A stretch of 64,000 bases of DNA from Pseudomonas sp. M47T1 (GCF_000263855.1 NZ_AJWX01000027.1:26597-90596); one strand, 5' to 3'. Numbered from the stretch's first letter, positions 7,836-16,434 are shown. A program made the numbers and translations. The notes: generated by a model not told the origin, from the letters alone.

Positions 7836-8983
7836 GTGCCGTGATCAACGAAACCGCGCAACCGGGCAAAACCCTGGTCAGCCTGCGTAACCTGAACAAA
7901 CATTACGGCGACTTTGCCGCTGTGGACAACATTTCCCTGGACATACAGGACGGCGAATTCCTCACCTTCCTGGGCTCCAGCGGCTCGGGCAAAAGCACCA
8001 CCCTGTCGATGCTGGCCGGCTTTGAAACGCCCAGCAGCGGCGAGATCCTGGTCAATGGCCAGTCACTGGTGAACGTGCCGCCGCACAAGCGCGACATCGG
8101 CATGGTATTCCAGCGCTATTCGCTGTTCCCGCACTTGTCGGTACGCGACAACATCGGCTTCCCGCTGAGCATCCGCAAGCACTCCACCGCCGAAGTGAAC
8201 AAGCGCGTCGATGCCATGCTCAAGCTGGTGCAACTCGAATCCTTCGCCCATCGCCGCCCTTCGCAAATGTCCGGCGGCCAGCAACAGCGCGTGGCCATCG
8301 CCCGCGCCCTGGTGTACGAGCCACGCATTCTGCTGATGGACGAACCCCTCGGCGCCCTGGACAAGAAACTGCGTGAAGACCTGCAAGACGAACTGCGCCA
8401 GTTGCACCGGCGGCTGGGCATCACCATCGTTTACGTCACCCACGACCAGGAAGAAGCCATGCGCCTGTCCCAGCGCATCGCCATTTTCAGCCACGGCAAG
8501 ATCGTGGGCCTGGGCACCGGCTACGACCTGTACCAGAACCCGCCGAATGCCTTCGTGGCATCGTTCCTGGGCAACTCCAACTTCCTCAAACTCAAGGCCC
8601 AGGGTAATGCTTCGGCCAGCTTCGGCAACCAGCCGCTGTCCATCCGCCTGACCGCTGGCTTGCGCACCGACCAGGACATCCTGCTCATGGTGCGCCCGGA
8701 AAAGGCCCAGGCCCTGAGCGTGGAACAGGCCAACCAACTGCCCCTGCAAGCGGGCTGGAACGAAGTGGCGGCCAAGGTCACCGAGGTGTTGTTCCTGGGC
8801 GAAAGCCAGACCTGCAGCGTGGTCACCACCGGCGGCACGCCCATGACCGTCAAGGCCCTGAGCGCGGCGGGCATGCCCCTCAAGGCCGGCGATGCCGTGC
8901 GCGTGCGCTGGGCCACGGCGGATGCGTGTGTGTATACCCAGTGGGCCGAAGGTGACCTGAACAAGGCGGCTGGCGCGCACTGA
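7832..8983 (+). CDS. ABC transporter ATP-binding protein (PotA/PotG type)
   Basis: A 383-residue ATPase that drives the importer. Walker A is GSSGSGKST, the Q-loop follows as MVFQRYSLFPHL, the signature is SGGQQQRVAIARAL, Walker B is ILLMDEPLGALD, and the switch histidine is in YVTHDQEEAM. A C-terminal TOBE-like region (about residues 290-370) contains LLMVRPEKAQ, typical of the polyamine/iron/thiamine branch. It closes the operon; a strong terminator follows at 8997-9026. Confidence 0.95.
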   Translation: MSAVINETAQPGKTLVSLRNLNKHYGDFAAVDNISLDIQDGEFLTFLGSSGSGKSTTLSMLAGFETPSSGEILVNGQSLVNVPPHKRDIGMVFQRYSLFPHLSVRDNIGFPLSIRKHSTAEVNKRVDAMLKLVQLESFAHRRPSQMSGGQQQRVAIARALVYEPRILLMDEPLGALDKKLREDLQDELRQLHRRLGITIVYVTHDQEEAMRLSQRIAIFSHGKIVGLGTGYDLYQNPPNAFVASFLGNSNFLKLKAQGNASASFGNQPLSIRLTAGLRTDQDILLMVRPEKAQALSVEQANQLPLQAGWNEVAAKVTEVLFLGESQTCSVVTTGGTPMTVKALSAAGMPLKAGDAVRVRWATADACVYTQWAEGDLNKAAGAH

Positions 8984-8996
8984 GTTTGCCCGCAAA

Positions 8997-9026
8997 GAAA
9001 AAGGCGCCTGACCGGCGCCTTTTTTA
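8997..9026 (+). terminator. Rho-independent terminator after ABC operon
   Basis: GGCGCC-TGACC-GGCGCC stem (9003-9019) with an A-run before it and TTTTTT after it. The A-run makes it potentially bidirectional, which suits the converging NCS1 permease gene. Confidence 0.9.
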
Positions 9027-9040
9027 CGTCTACCGCAATC

Positions 9041-9069
9041 CTGTAGGAGCGGGCCGCGCCCGCGAAGGC
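9041..9069. repeat. REP element
   Basis: A single REP copy of the form CTGTAGGAGCGGGCC followed by GCGCCCGCGAAGG. It lies between the converging ABC operon and NCS1 permease gene. Confidence 0.7.
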
Positions 9070-9125
9070 TACGCCGCGTAATACCTGAACCACCGCGCCG
9101 CCTGCTTCAAGGACACAGTCTGCTC

Positions 9126-10526
9126 CTAACGGGTATGCGTTGCCCATGCGGGCTGGGCACGGCCGTTACGCGTGGCCAGGCACCAATACAATGGGCAAGT
9201 CACCGCCAGCCCCACCAGCCACGACAGGTCCACCCCGTCAACCAGATTGGCCCACGGCCCCACATACAGCGACGTATTGGCAAACGGCAACTGCACGATG
9301 ATGCCAATGAAATACGCCACGATCGCATGGGGATTGAACCGCCCATAAATCCCGCCATCGGCGGCAAAGATCGAAGCAATGTCATAGCTGCCACGCTTGA
9401 TCAGGTAGAAGTCGATCAGGTTGATCGACGCCCACGGCACCAGCACCAACAGCAGCGCCAGGATCAGGCCGATGAAGTGCGAGATAAAGTGCGACGAAGC
9501 GCCCAGCGCCATGAAGCAGCAGCCGGTCAGCACCACCGCCGACAAAGCCACCCGCACCTTGATGCTCGGCGTCCAGCTGCCGGCAAACGTCTGGATGGAG
9601 GTGACGATGGAGAGCGTGGCGCCATACAGGTTCAAGGCGTTGTGGCTGATGATGTTGAGCAGGAACAGCACCATCAGAATCGGCCCCAGGCCACCGGTGG
9701 CCTGCTTCACAGCCGCCATGGCCTCGGTGCCTTCAGGCGTGGCCAGCACGGCAACCGCACCGAAGCTGAACGACAAAATGGTGCCCAGGCACGCGCCCGC
9801 GTAGGTGGCGAAAAACGGCCGGGCGATGCCGATGTCCGCCGGCAAGTAGCGCGAATAGTCCGACACGTAGGGTGAGAAGCTGATCTGCCAGATGATGCCC
9901 AGCGACACCGTGGCCAGGAAGCCCGACAGGTTGAAGGCACCCCGGCTGAAGAAGTCCAGCGGCAGGTCATGGCTGAAGATCATGAAGAACCCGGCCAGCA
10001 GCGCGCTGCCCATCACCCAGGTGCCGATGCGGTTGAGGGTATGGATAAAGCGGTAGCCAATCACGCCAATGGCCGTAGCGCTCAGCGCGCCGATGATGAT
10101 ACCGCCCGTCAGGGGAATTTCGCTGACCATGCCGTGAATCGATTCACCTGCCAGCACGATGTTGGAGATGAAGAAGCCGACGTAGATAATCGCCGCGAAA
10201 AACACGATCAGCAGCGCGCCATATCGGCCGAACTGGCCACGGCTTTGCACCATTTGCGGGATGCCCATGCGCGGGCCCTGGGCCGACGCCAAGGCAATCA
10301 CTACCCCGCCAATCATGTGCCCAAGGGCGATGGCGATCAGCCCCCACAGTAGGTTGAGGTGGAATACCTGGACCACCATGGCGCCGGTGACAATGGGCAA
10401 CGGGGCGATGTTGGTGCTGAACCACAAGGTAAAGAGATCGCGCGCCTTCCCATGGCGCTCTGCTAACGGCACGTAATCCACCGTATGGTTTTCGATCAAC
10501 TGCGTCTGTTCTGGCATTTGGGACAT
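9126..10526 (-). CDS. NCS1-family purine/pyrimidine (cytosine-type) permease
   Basis: A 466-residue inner-membrane transporter with about twelve hydrophobic segments. The N-terminal VDYVPLAERHGKARDLFTLW, then TNIAPLPIV, the motif SRGQFGRYG and PYVSDYSRYLP in the middle are typical of the NCS1 (CodB-like) family, which imports cytosine, purines, hydantoins, thiamine precursors or related rings by cation symport. ATG 10526 was chosen because the upstream frame crosses the operator region and lacks family sequence. It is divergent from flavin reductase copy 2 and shares a 184-base control region with sites C and D. Its presence suggests that the island compound may be a nitrogen heterocycle. Confidence 0.9.
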   Translation of the reverse strand: MSQMPEQTQLIENHTVDYVPLAERHGKARDLFTLWFSTNIAPLPIVTGAMVVQVFHLNLLWGLIAIALGHMIGGVVIALASAQGPRMGIPQMVQSRGQFGRYGALLIVFFAAIIYVGFFISNIVLAGESIHGMVSEIPLTGGIIIGALSATAIGVIGYRFIHTLNRIGTWVMGSALLAGFFMIFSHDLPLDFFSRGAFNLSGFLATVSLGIIWQISFSPYVSDYSRYLPADIGIARPFFATYAGACLGTILSFSFGAVAVLATPEGTEAMAAVKQATGGLGPILMVLFLLNIISHNALNLYGATLSIVTSIQTFAGSWTPSIKVRVALSAVVLTGCCFMALGASSHFISHFIGLILALLLVLVPWASINLIDFYLIKRGSYDIASIFAADGGIYGRFNPHAIVAYFIGIIVQLPFANTSLYVGPWANLVDGVDLSWLVGLAVTCPLYWCLATRNGRAQPAWATHTR

Positions 10527-10610
10527 GGGTGCACTCGATTCTCTGTTCTTGTCTTTGTATGGAAATGCAATTCGGAGGCCGTTCATCGACGCCCTCTCGA
10601 ATGAACACCA

Positions 10611-10625
10611 TATTATGGTATTCCA
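10611..10625. promoter_or_regulatory. Operator site C, probable GntR-family binding site
   Basis: TATTATGGTATTCCA. The 17 bases ending at 10625 are identical to the minus strand of operator B. It lies 85 bases from each of the two divergent start codons (10526 and 10711), so it can act on both the NCS1 permease and flavin reductase 2. Confidence 0.75.
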
Positions 10626-10646
10626 AACTTTCCACAAGTGAAAAGT

Positions 10647-10656
10647 CGGTATACCA
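10647..10656. promoter_or_regulatory. Operator site D, weaker half of a site pair
   Basis: CGGTATACCA differs by one base from the TGGTATACCA core seen in sites A and E. It sits 21 bases from site C, about two helix turns, which would allow cooperative binding. Weaker evidence than for the other sites. Confidence 0.5.
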
Positions 10657-10710
10657 TCAGACAAACAAAGCCGCATAAAAACCCTACAGCCGCTTGCCGA
10701 GGAACACGTA

Positions 10711-11196
10711 ATGATCGACGCCACCGTCTACAAGAACGTCATGGGCTCCTTCCCCTCTGGCGTCACCGTAATCACCACCCTGGACGACCACGGCCAGGTC
10801 GTGGGCCTCACTGCCAGTGCCTTCAGCTCCCTGTCCATCGACCCCGCCCTGGTGCTGTTCTGCCCCAACTACAGCTCCGATTCCTACCCGGTGCTGATCA
10901 AGAACAAGCGCTTTGCCATTCATCTGCTTTCCGGCCAGCAGCAGGCCGAAGCCTATGCCTTCGCAAGCAAGGGCAAGGACAAGGCAGCCGGCATCGAGTG
11001 GACCCTCAGCGAACTGGGTAACCCGCTGCTGGCCAACGCCGTGGCAATCATCGAGTGCGAGTTGTGGCGTGAATACGAAGGCGGCGACCACGCCATCATG
11101 GTGGGCGCGGTGAAAAATTTGATCGTGCCGAACCAGGGCAACAGCCCGCTGGTGTACTGCCGCGGCAAGATGGGCGCGCTGCCCGCCTTCGCATAA
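10711..11196 (+). CDS. Flavin reductase domain protein, copy 2
   Basis: A 161-residue paralogue of the protein at 1208, with FPSGVTVITT, GLTASAFSSLSIDPALVLF and the same C-terminal layout. It would reduce FMN with NAD(P)H and pass it to the luciferase-like monooxygenase encoded 119 bases downstream. The two reductases differ at about 40 positions and have separate control regions, so this is an older duplication rather than a recent repeat. Start ATG 10711 follows GAGGAA. Divergent from the NCS1 permease. Confidence 0.9.
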   Translation: MIDATVYKNVMGSFPSGVTVITTLDDHGQVVGLTASAFSSLSIDPALVLFCPNYSSDSYPVLIKNKRFAIHLLSGQQQAEAYAFASKGKDKAAGIEWTLSELGNPLLANAVAIIECELWREYEGGDHAIMVGAVKNLIVPNQGNSPLVYCRGKMGALPAFA

Positions 11197-11207
11197 AGGC
11201 ATTGCAG

Positions 11208-11235
11208 ATTATTGGTATTATGGTATACCAATAAT
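11208..11235. promoter_or_regulatory. Operator site E, probable GntR-family binding site
   Basis: Ten-base arms ATTATTGGTA (11208-11217) and TACCAATAAT (11226-11235) are perfect reverse complements. Nested in them is TATTATGGTATACCA (11216-11230) with the perfect TGGTATACCA core. The core ends 85 bases before the monooxygenase start, the same offset as site C. Confidence 0.78.
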
Positions 11236-11315
11236 ACGACCGCAGCGCCTAGCGCTCCCCACAGCATCAGGCTCGCTTTTGGCAGGCCAAAAACAAAAGA
11301 TCCGAGGTACGCGTC

Positions 11316-12353
11316 ATGAAGTTTTCCCTGTTCGTGCATATGGAACGCTGGGACGAGAAAGTCAGCCACCGGCAACTGTTCGAAGACCTGACCGAGCTGA
11401 CCCTGATGGCCGAAAAAGGTGGCTTCAGCACCGTGTGGATCGGCGAACACCACGCCATGGAATACACCATTTCGCCAAGCCCCATGCCGCTGCTGGCCTA
11501 CCTGGCCGGCAAGACTGAGACCATTCACCTGGGCGCCGGCACCATCATCGCGCCGTTCTGGCACCCGCTGCGGGTAGCCGGTGAATGCGCCCTGCTGGAC
11601 GTGATCAGCAACGGCCGCATGGAAGTGGGCCTGGCCCGTGGTGCGTACCAGGTGGAGTTCGACCGCATGGCCGGCGGCATGCCCGCCAGCAGCGGCGGCA
11701 ACGCCCTGCGCGAAATGGTGCCGGTGGTGCGCAAGCTGTGGGAAGGCGACTACGCTCACGACGGCGAAATCTGGAAATTCCCCACCTCCACCAGCGTACC
11801 GAAACCAGTGCGTACCCCACCGATCTGGATCGCCGCCCGTGACCCGGACTCGCACAACTTCGCCGTGGCCAACGGTTGCAACGTGATGGTCACGCCGCTG
11901 ATGAAAGGCGACGAAGAAGTGGTGGACCTGAAGAACAAGTTCGAAGCCGCGCTGGCCAACAACCCAGATGTCCCGCGCCCGCAACTGATGGTACTGCGCC
12001 ACACCCACGTGCACGCCAAGGACGACCCGGATGGCTGGCAGGTGGGCGCCAAGGCCATCTCGCGTTTCTACCGCACCTTTGATGCCTGGTTTGGCAACAA
12101 GACCGTGCCGGTCAACGGCTTCCTCGACCCAAGCCCGGAAGAAAAATTCGCCGAACGCCCGGAGTTCCAGCTGGAGAACATCCGCAAGAACACCATGATC
12201 GGCACCCCGGAAGAGATCGTTGCGCGTATCAAGCATTACCAGGAACTGGGGGTGGATGAGTTCAGCTTCTGGTGTGACAACAGCTTGCCCCATGAAGAGA
12301 AGCGCAAGTCGCTACAACTCTTCATCGACCAGGTGGTGCCAGCCTTCCGCTGA
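11316..12353 (+). CDS. Luciferase-like (LLM class) flavin-dependent monooxygenase
   Basis: A 345-residue TIM-barrel oxygenase of the bacterial luciferase family. Features seen are MKFSLFVHMERWDE at the N-terminus, WIGEHHAMEY, the LGAGTIIAPFWHPLRVAGE strand-loop, GRMEVGLARG, and GTPEEIVARI near the C-terminus. Such proteins use reduced FMN from a separate reductase to insert oxygen into amines, sulfonates, ketones or N-heterocycles. Here the reductase is most likely the gene at 10711. It has its own upstream operator (site E) and a terminator follows. Family certain; substrate unknown. Confidence 0.92.
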   Translation: MKFSLFVHMERWDEKVSHRQLFEDLTELTLMAEKGGFSTVWIGEHHAMEYTISPSPMPLLAYLAGKTETIHLGAGTIIAPFWHPLRVAGECALLDVISNGRMEVGLARGAYQVEFDRMAGGMPASSGGNALREMVPVVRKLWEGDYAHDGEIWKFPTSTSVPKPVRTPPIWIAARDPDSHNFAVANGCNVMVTPLMKGDEEVVDLKNKFEAALANNPDVPRPQLMVLRHTHVHAKDDPDGWQVGAKAISRFYRTFDAWFGNKTVPVNGFLDPSPEEKFAERPEFQLENIRKNTMIGTPEEIVARIKHYQELGVDEFSFWCDNSLPHEEKRKSLQLFIDQVVPAFR

Positions 12354-12462
12354 AAACGTTGTGGGGCCGGGCGAAGCTCGGGAACGCGCCAGGCACACGT
12401 GGCGAGGCGTTCGCTTCCCCAGCTTCACCCGGTCCCACAAGGTGACAGCGTTACCCGAAATA

Positions 12463-12492
12463 AAAAAGCCGGCCTCAAAGAGCCGGCTTTTT
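12463..12492. terminator. Bidirectional rho-independent terminator
   Basis: AAAAAGCCGGC and GCCGGCTTTTT flank an eight-base loop. It lies between the converging monooxygenase and MFS genes and can serve both directions. Confidence 0.93.
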
Positions 12493-12510
12493 ACTAACGA
12501 GCGCCAGGTA

Positions 12511-13821
12511 TCAAGACCCCACCACCGCCCCGCCCTGCACCGCACCCGGCGCATCCTCCACCGGCTTGATCCGCACCACTTCCCGCGCCACGGTCCACAC
12601 AATGATCGCCGCAATGATGTCGAAAATCGCCAGCACCACGAACAGCGGGCTGTAACCTACCTGGGTCACCAGCACACCAAACACCGCGGTGAACGCGGCA
12701 GCGCCGAGGAAGCCGAACATGCCGCCGGCACCGGTGGCGGTGGCCACTTCGTTCTTGCCGAACGAGTCGGAGGTAATTGCATACAGCGCACCCGACAGGG
12801 TCTGGTGAGCGAAACCGCCTACGCACAGCAGGGCAATGGCCATGTACGGGCTATCAACCAGGCCGATGCACGCCGGGCCGATCATGCAGGAGCAACCGAA
12901 CAGCATGACCATTTTACGCGAGGTGAACAGCGACACCTTGCAGTAGCGGTGGAAGATAGGGCTCAGGTAGCCGCCCAGCACACAACCCAGGTCCGCTGCC
13001 AGGAACGGCAGCCAGGCGAACATGGCAATTTCCTTGATGTTCATGTGCCGTTCGGTCATCAGGTACAGCGGGATCCAGGCGTTGAAGGTCTGCCAGGCCG
13101 GCTCGGAGAGAATGCGCGCCGAGGCGATAGCGTAGAAGTTGCGGCTGGCGACGATCTTTTTCCAGCTGCCGCGCTGCTTGGGTTCTTCCTTGAAATGCGC
13201 TTCCTGGCCACTGAGGATGTACTCGCGTTCTTCGTCGCTCAGGCGCTTCTGGTCGCGCGGGTGCTTGTACAGGAACAGCCAGCCCACACTCCAGACAATG
13301 CCGGCCGCGCCGACAATCAGGAACGCCAACTGCCAGCCGCTGTGCAGGATGGCCCACACCACCAATGGCGGCGCCAACAGCGCGCCCACCGAGGAGCCGA
13401 TGTTGAACCAGCCGATGGCCACAGAACGCTCTTTGGCCGGGAACCACTCGGTAGTGGCCTTGACGCCAGCGGGCAGGCCCGCCGCTTCGGTCAGGCCCAG
13501 CAGGCCACGCAGGAAGGCCAGGCTCTGCCAGCCGGTGGCCATCGCCGCGCCGGCGCAGGCCAGCGACCAGGCAATGGCGAACACCGCGAAGCCCATCTTG
13601 GTACCGATGGCATCCAGCACATAGCCGGCAACCGGCTGCATCAGCGCATAGCAAATCTGCCAGGCGACTACGATGTGAGAATACTGCTCGGTGGAGATGG
13701 TCAGCTCGCTCATCATCGTGGGCGCTGCGACCGAGAGGGTGTTACGGGCCAGGTAGTTGACGATCAGGCCACCCATGACCAGGGCGACCATCCACCAACG
13801 GATGCCTTTAATCTTCATCAC
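12511..13821 (-). CDS. MFS transporter, hexuronate/glucarate type (ACS family)
   Basis: A 436-residue inner-membrane symporter with about twelve hydrophobic segments and the anion:cation symporter pattern: YLARNTLSVAAPTM in helix 1, QICYALMQPVAGYVLDAIGTK between helices 2 and 3, GLTEAAGLPAGVKATTEWFP and ERSVAIGWFN in the next part. The family includes ExuT (galacturonate, glucuronate) and GudP. The divergent neighbour is a uronate dehydrogenase, so uptake of galacturonate or glucuronate is likely. The 232-base shared promoter region has a clear palindrome at 13887-13906. I am sure of the family and fairly sure of the substrate class. Confidence 0.88.
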   Translation of the reverse strand: MMKIKGIRWWMVALVMGGLIVNYLARNTLSVAAPTMMSELTISTEQYSHIVVAWQICYALMQPVAGYVLDAIGTKMGFAVFAIAWSLACAGAAMATGWQSLAFLRGLLGLTEAAGLPAGVKATTEWFPAKERSVAIGWFNIGSSVGALLAPPLVVWAILHSGWQLAFLIVGAAGIVWSVGWLFLYKHPRDQKRLSDEEREYILSGQEAHFKEEPKQRGSWKKIVASRNFYAIASARILSEPAWQTFNAWIPLYLMTERHMNIKEIAMFAWLPFLAADLGCVLGGYLSPIFHRYCKVSLFTSRKMVMLFGCSCMIGPACIGLVDSPYMAIALLCVGGFAHQTLSGALYAITSDSFGKNEVATATGAGGMFGFLGAAAFTAVFGVLVTQVGYSPLFVVLAIFDIIAAIIVWTVAREVVRIKPVEDAPGAVQGGAVVGS

Positions 13822-13886
13822 TTCACCTTGATTGTTTTTTTGATTAGGTGAGCGTTACCCAAGAGAGTCGCGCTTTGACACATAAT

Positions 13887-13906
13887 GTTATACGTTGTCG
13901 TATAAC
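13887..13906. promoter_or_regulatory. Palindromic operator between MFS transporter and udh
   Basis: GTTATAC (13887-13893) and GTATAAC (13900-13906) are perfect inverted arms around six bases. A TTGACA stands at 13875-13880. The position between two divergent uronate genes suggests the site of a uronate-responsive repressor. No regulator gene lies next to it here. Confidence 0.65.
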
Positions 13907-14053
13907 TACCTTATAACGATTGCCAGGTTTTGCTGTCAATGGGCCATTTGGTCTAGTGACGATTGACAGTCAGCACTCCGGATCTGAATAATCCGCGCCA
14001 CGTTGTACGATGACATCGAGCAAACAATAACTTACAAGAGGCCCGTGCCGCCC

Positions 14054-14872
14054 ATGACTTCCCCCAGCAAACCCTTCAACCGCCTACTGCTGACCGGTGC
14101 CGCTGGCGGCCTGGGCAAAGAACTGCGCGAACGCCTGAAGCCCTTCTGCCGTACGCTGCGCCTGTCTGACATCGCCAACATCGCGCCAGCGGACCACAAA
14201 CAGGAAGAAATCCAGGTCTGCGACCTTTCCGACAAACAGGCGGTGCATCACCTGGTGGAAGGTGTGGACGCCATCGTGCATTTTGGTGGGGTGTCGGTAG
14301 AGCGCCCGTTCGAAGAAATCCTGGGCGCCAACATCTGCGGGGTGTTTCATATCTATGAAGCCGCCCGTCGCCATGGCGTGAAGCGGGTGATTTTCGCCAG
14401 CTCCAACCACGTGATCGGCTTCCATAAGCAGACCGAAGTGATCGATGCCCAAAGCCCCCGCCGCCCGGACAGCTACTACGGCCTGAGCAAGTGCTACGGC
14501 GAAGACATGGCCAGCTTCTATTTCGACCGCTACGGCATCGAAACCCTGACCATCCGCATCGGCTCATCGTTCGCCGAGCCACAGAACCGCCGCATGCTCA
14601 GCACCTGGCTGAGTTTCGAAGACCTGACCCAGTTGATCGCCCGCGGCCTGTACACCGACAACATTGGCCACACCGTGGTGTACGGCGCATCGAACAACAA
14701 GACCACCTGGTGGGACAACCGCTACGCCGCGCACCTGGGCTACCAGCCCAAGGACAGCAGCGAACAGTTCCGCGCGAAAGTGGAAGCCCAGCCGATGCCG
14801 CCGGCAGATGATCCGACGATGGTGTATCAGGGCGGGGCGTTTGTGGCGGCAGGACCGTTCGGCGATAACTGA
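14054..14872 (+). CDS. udh: Uronate dehydrogenase
   Basis: A 272-residue NAD-dependent short-chain/epimerase-family enzyme that oxidises D-galacturonate or D-glucuronate to the aldarolactone. The Rossmann motif is LLTGAAGGLGKELR, the catalytic pair is in YYGLSKCYGED (YxxxK), and IHFGGVSVE and FASSNHVIGF are typical of bacterial Udh proteins. ATG 14054 gives the usual length; an upstream in-frame start adds 17 residues without family sequence. It is divergent from a hexuronate-type transporter and begins the oxidative uronate route toward 2-oxoglutarate. The later enzymes are not in this window. Confidence 0.92.
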   Translation: MTSPSKPFNRLLLTGAAGGLGKELRERLKPFCRTLRLSDIANIAPADHKQEEIQVCDLSDKQAVHHLVEGVDAIVHFGGVSVERPFEEILGANICGVFHIYEAARRHGVKRVIFASSNHVIGFHKQTEVIDAQSPRRPDSYYGLSKCYGEDMASFYFDRYGIETLTIRIGSSFAEPQNRRMLSTWLSFEDLTQLIARGLYTDNIGHTVVYGASNNKTTWWDNRYAAHLGYQPKDSSEQFRAKVEAQPMPPADDPTMVYQGGAFVAAGPFGDN

Positions 14873-14912
14873 AAACGCGACCTCGGCTGCGTTGAGGTTG
14901 ATACCTGCCGTA

Positions 14913-14993
14913 GGAGCGGGCTCTGCCCGCAAAAGCTACACCGCTTAGTTCCAGCGCTACTGCGGCGTTCTTTTCGCGGGCAGAGCCCGCTCC
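14913..14993. repeat. REP-type inverted pair
   Basis: Perfect 18-base arms at 14913-14930 and 14976-14993. It fills the gap between converging udh and amtB and is probably a shared transcription barrier. Confidence 0.82.
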
Positions 14994-15018
14994 CACATGT
15001 TCCGGTGTTGCCGCAGGA

Positions 15019-16341
15019 TCAGTGGTTGTAGGCGCTTTCGTTATGCTCGCCCAAATCCAGCCCCAACTCCTCCGTCGCCTCATCCGCCCGTAATCCGATC
15101 ACCATCTTGATCACTTTCAGGATGATCCAGCTCACCGCGAAGCAGTAGACAAAGGTAAAGCTCACGCCCTTGAACTGCGCCCACAGCTGCCCGGCGATGG
15201 TGACGTTGGGTACATACCCGCCCAGCGATGGCACGCAGAAAACGCCCGTGAGCAAGGCACCGACGATCCCGCCAATGCCGTGCAGGCCGAACACGTCCAG
15301 GCTGTCGTCATAACCAAAGCGACGCTTGAGGCTGGTAGCGCCCAGGTAGCAGATCACGCCGCACAACAGGCCAATGGCCAAGGCACCGCCAGTGCCTACG
15401 TAGGCACACGCAGGCGTGATGCCCACCAGGCCCGCCAGGGCGCCACTGGCCAAGCCCAGGGCGCTGGGGCGGCCGGCCTTGAACCATTCGGTGAACATCC
15501 AGCCGATGATGCCAGCGCAGGCGCCCAGTTGGGTGTTGATCATGACAATGCCGGAAATGCCGCTCAGGCCACCGCCCGAACCGATGTTGAAGCCGAACCA
15601 GCCCACCCACAGCATGGCTGCGCCCACCATGGTGAAGCTCAGGTTATGCGCAGGCATGGGCGTGTGCGGGTAGCCCTTGCGCTTGCCCAGCAGAATGCAC
15701 GCCGCCAGTGCCGCGACCCCGGCGTTGATGTGCACGGCGGTGCCGCCAGCGTAGTCCAGGGTGCCCCAATTGTGCATCAACGCCCCTGCCCCGCCCCACA
15801 CCATGTGGGCGATGGGCGCATAGACCAGGGTGAACCACACGGCCATGAAAATCAGCGCCGCCGAGAACTTCATGCGTTCGGCAAAGGCGCCGGCGATCAG
15901 GGCCGGGGTGATGATGGCGAAGGTCATCTGGAACGTCACGAACACGCCTTCGGGGATGTCACCGACGATGCTGTCGGCGGTCATGCCGGCAAGGAACACC
16001 CGGCCAAGGCCGCCGACGAAGCTGTTGAAGGTGACCTGGCCGTCGATCATGTTGGTGGTGTCGACCACCATGCTGTAGCCGTAGATCACCCACAGCACGC
16101 CCACCACGCCGGCGATGCCGAAGCATTGGGTGAACAGCGAAAGCATGTTTTTCGCCCGCACCAGGCCACCGTAGAACAGCGCCAGGCCCGGCAGGCACAT
16201 GAACAGCACCAGCACGGCGGCGGTGATCATCCACGCGCTGCTGCCCAGGTTGAGGGTGGGCGGCGGTGTATCGGCGGCGTTGGCCAGGGGGGATAATAGG
16301 GTTAATGCAAGGAGGGAAATGCCGGGAAGACGGTTAACCAT
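15019..16341 (-). CDS. amtB: Ammonium transporter
   Basis: A 440-residue Amt/MEP/Rh channel. A signal peptide (residues 1-24, SPLANA-AD) precedes eleven hydrophobic segments. The paired pore histidines are in AVHINAGVAAL and FGLHGIGG; WGGAGALMHNWG is also characteristic. ATG 16341 follows a clean AGGAG, so the longer open frame to 16437 is not used. There is no glnK beside it. It lies 151 bases after mgsC on the same strand, so it probably belongs to the same nitrogen-controlled group, taking up ammonium or leaking methylammonium, a known Amt analogue. No sigma-54 box is visible in the gap. Confidence 0.94.
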   Translation of the reverse strand: MVNRLPGISLLALTLLSPLANAADTPPPTLNLGSSAWMITAAVLVLFMCLPGLALFYGGLVRAKNMLSLFTQCFGIAGVVGVLWVIYGYSMVVDTTNMIDGQVTFNSFVGGLGRVFLAGMTADSIVGDIPEGVFVTFQMTFAIITPALIAGAFAERMKFSAALIFMAVWFTLVYAPIAHMVWGGAGALMHNWGTLDYAGGTAVHINAGVAALAACILLGKRKGYPHTPMPAHNLSFTMVGAAMLWVGWFGFNIGSGGGLSGISGIVMINTQLGACAGIIGWMFTEWFKAGRPSALGLASGALAGLVGITPACAYVGTGGALAIGLLCGVICYLGATSLKRRFGYDDSLDVFGLHGIGGIVGALLTGVFCVPSLGGYVPNVTIAGQLWAQFKGVSFTFVYCFAVSWIILKVIKMVIGLRADEATEELGLDLGEHNESAYNH

Positions 16342-16434
16342 TTTCAAAGCTCCTGCGAGGAATGGAAGGTTGTCTGGCAGCAAGCACAATGGGGGTAGAG
16401 CGCTGGGCCTTGGCGGCCTCTTATGGGCATACCT

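Noticed and set aside
12220..13851. Long plus-strand open frame opposite the MFS transporter
   Set aside because: Composition typical of antisense frames in high-GC genes, no recognisable domain, and the minus strand encodes a clear transporter.
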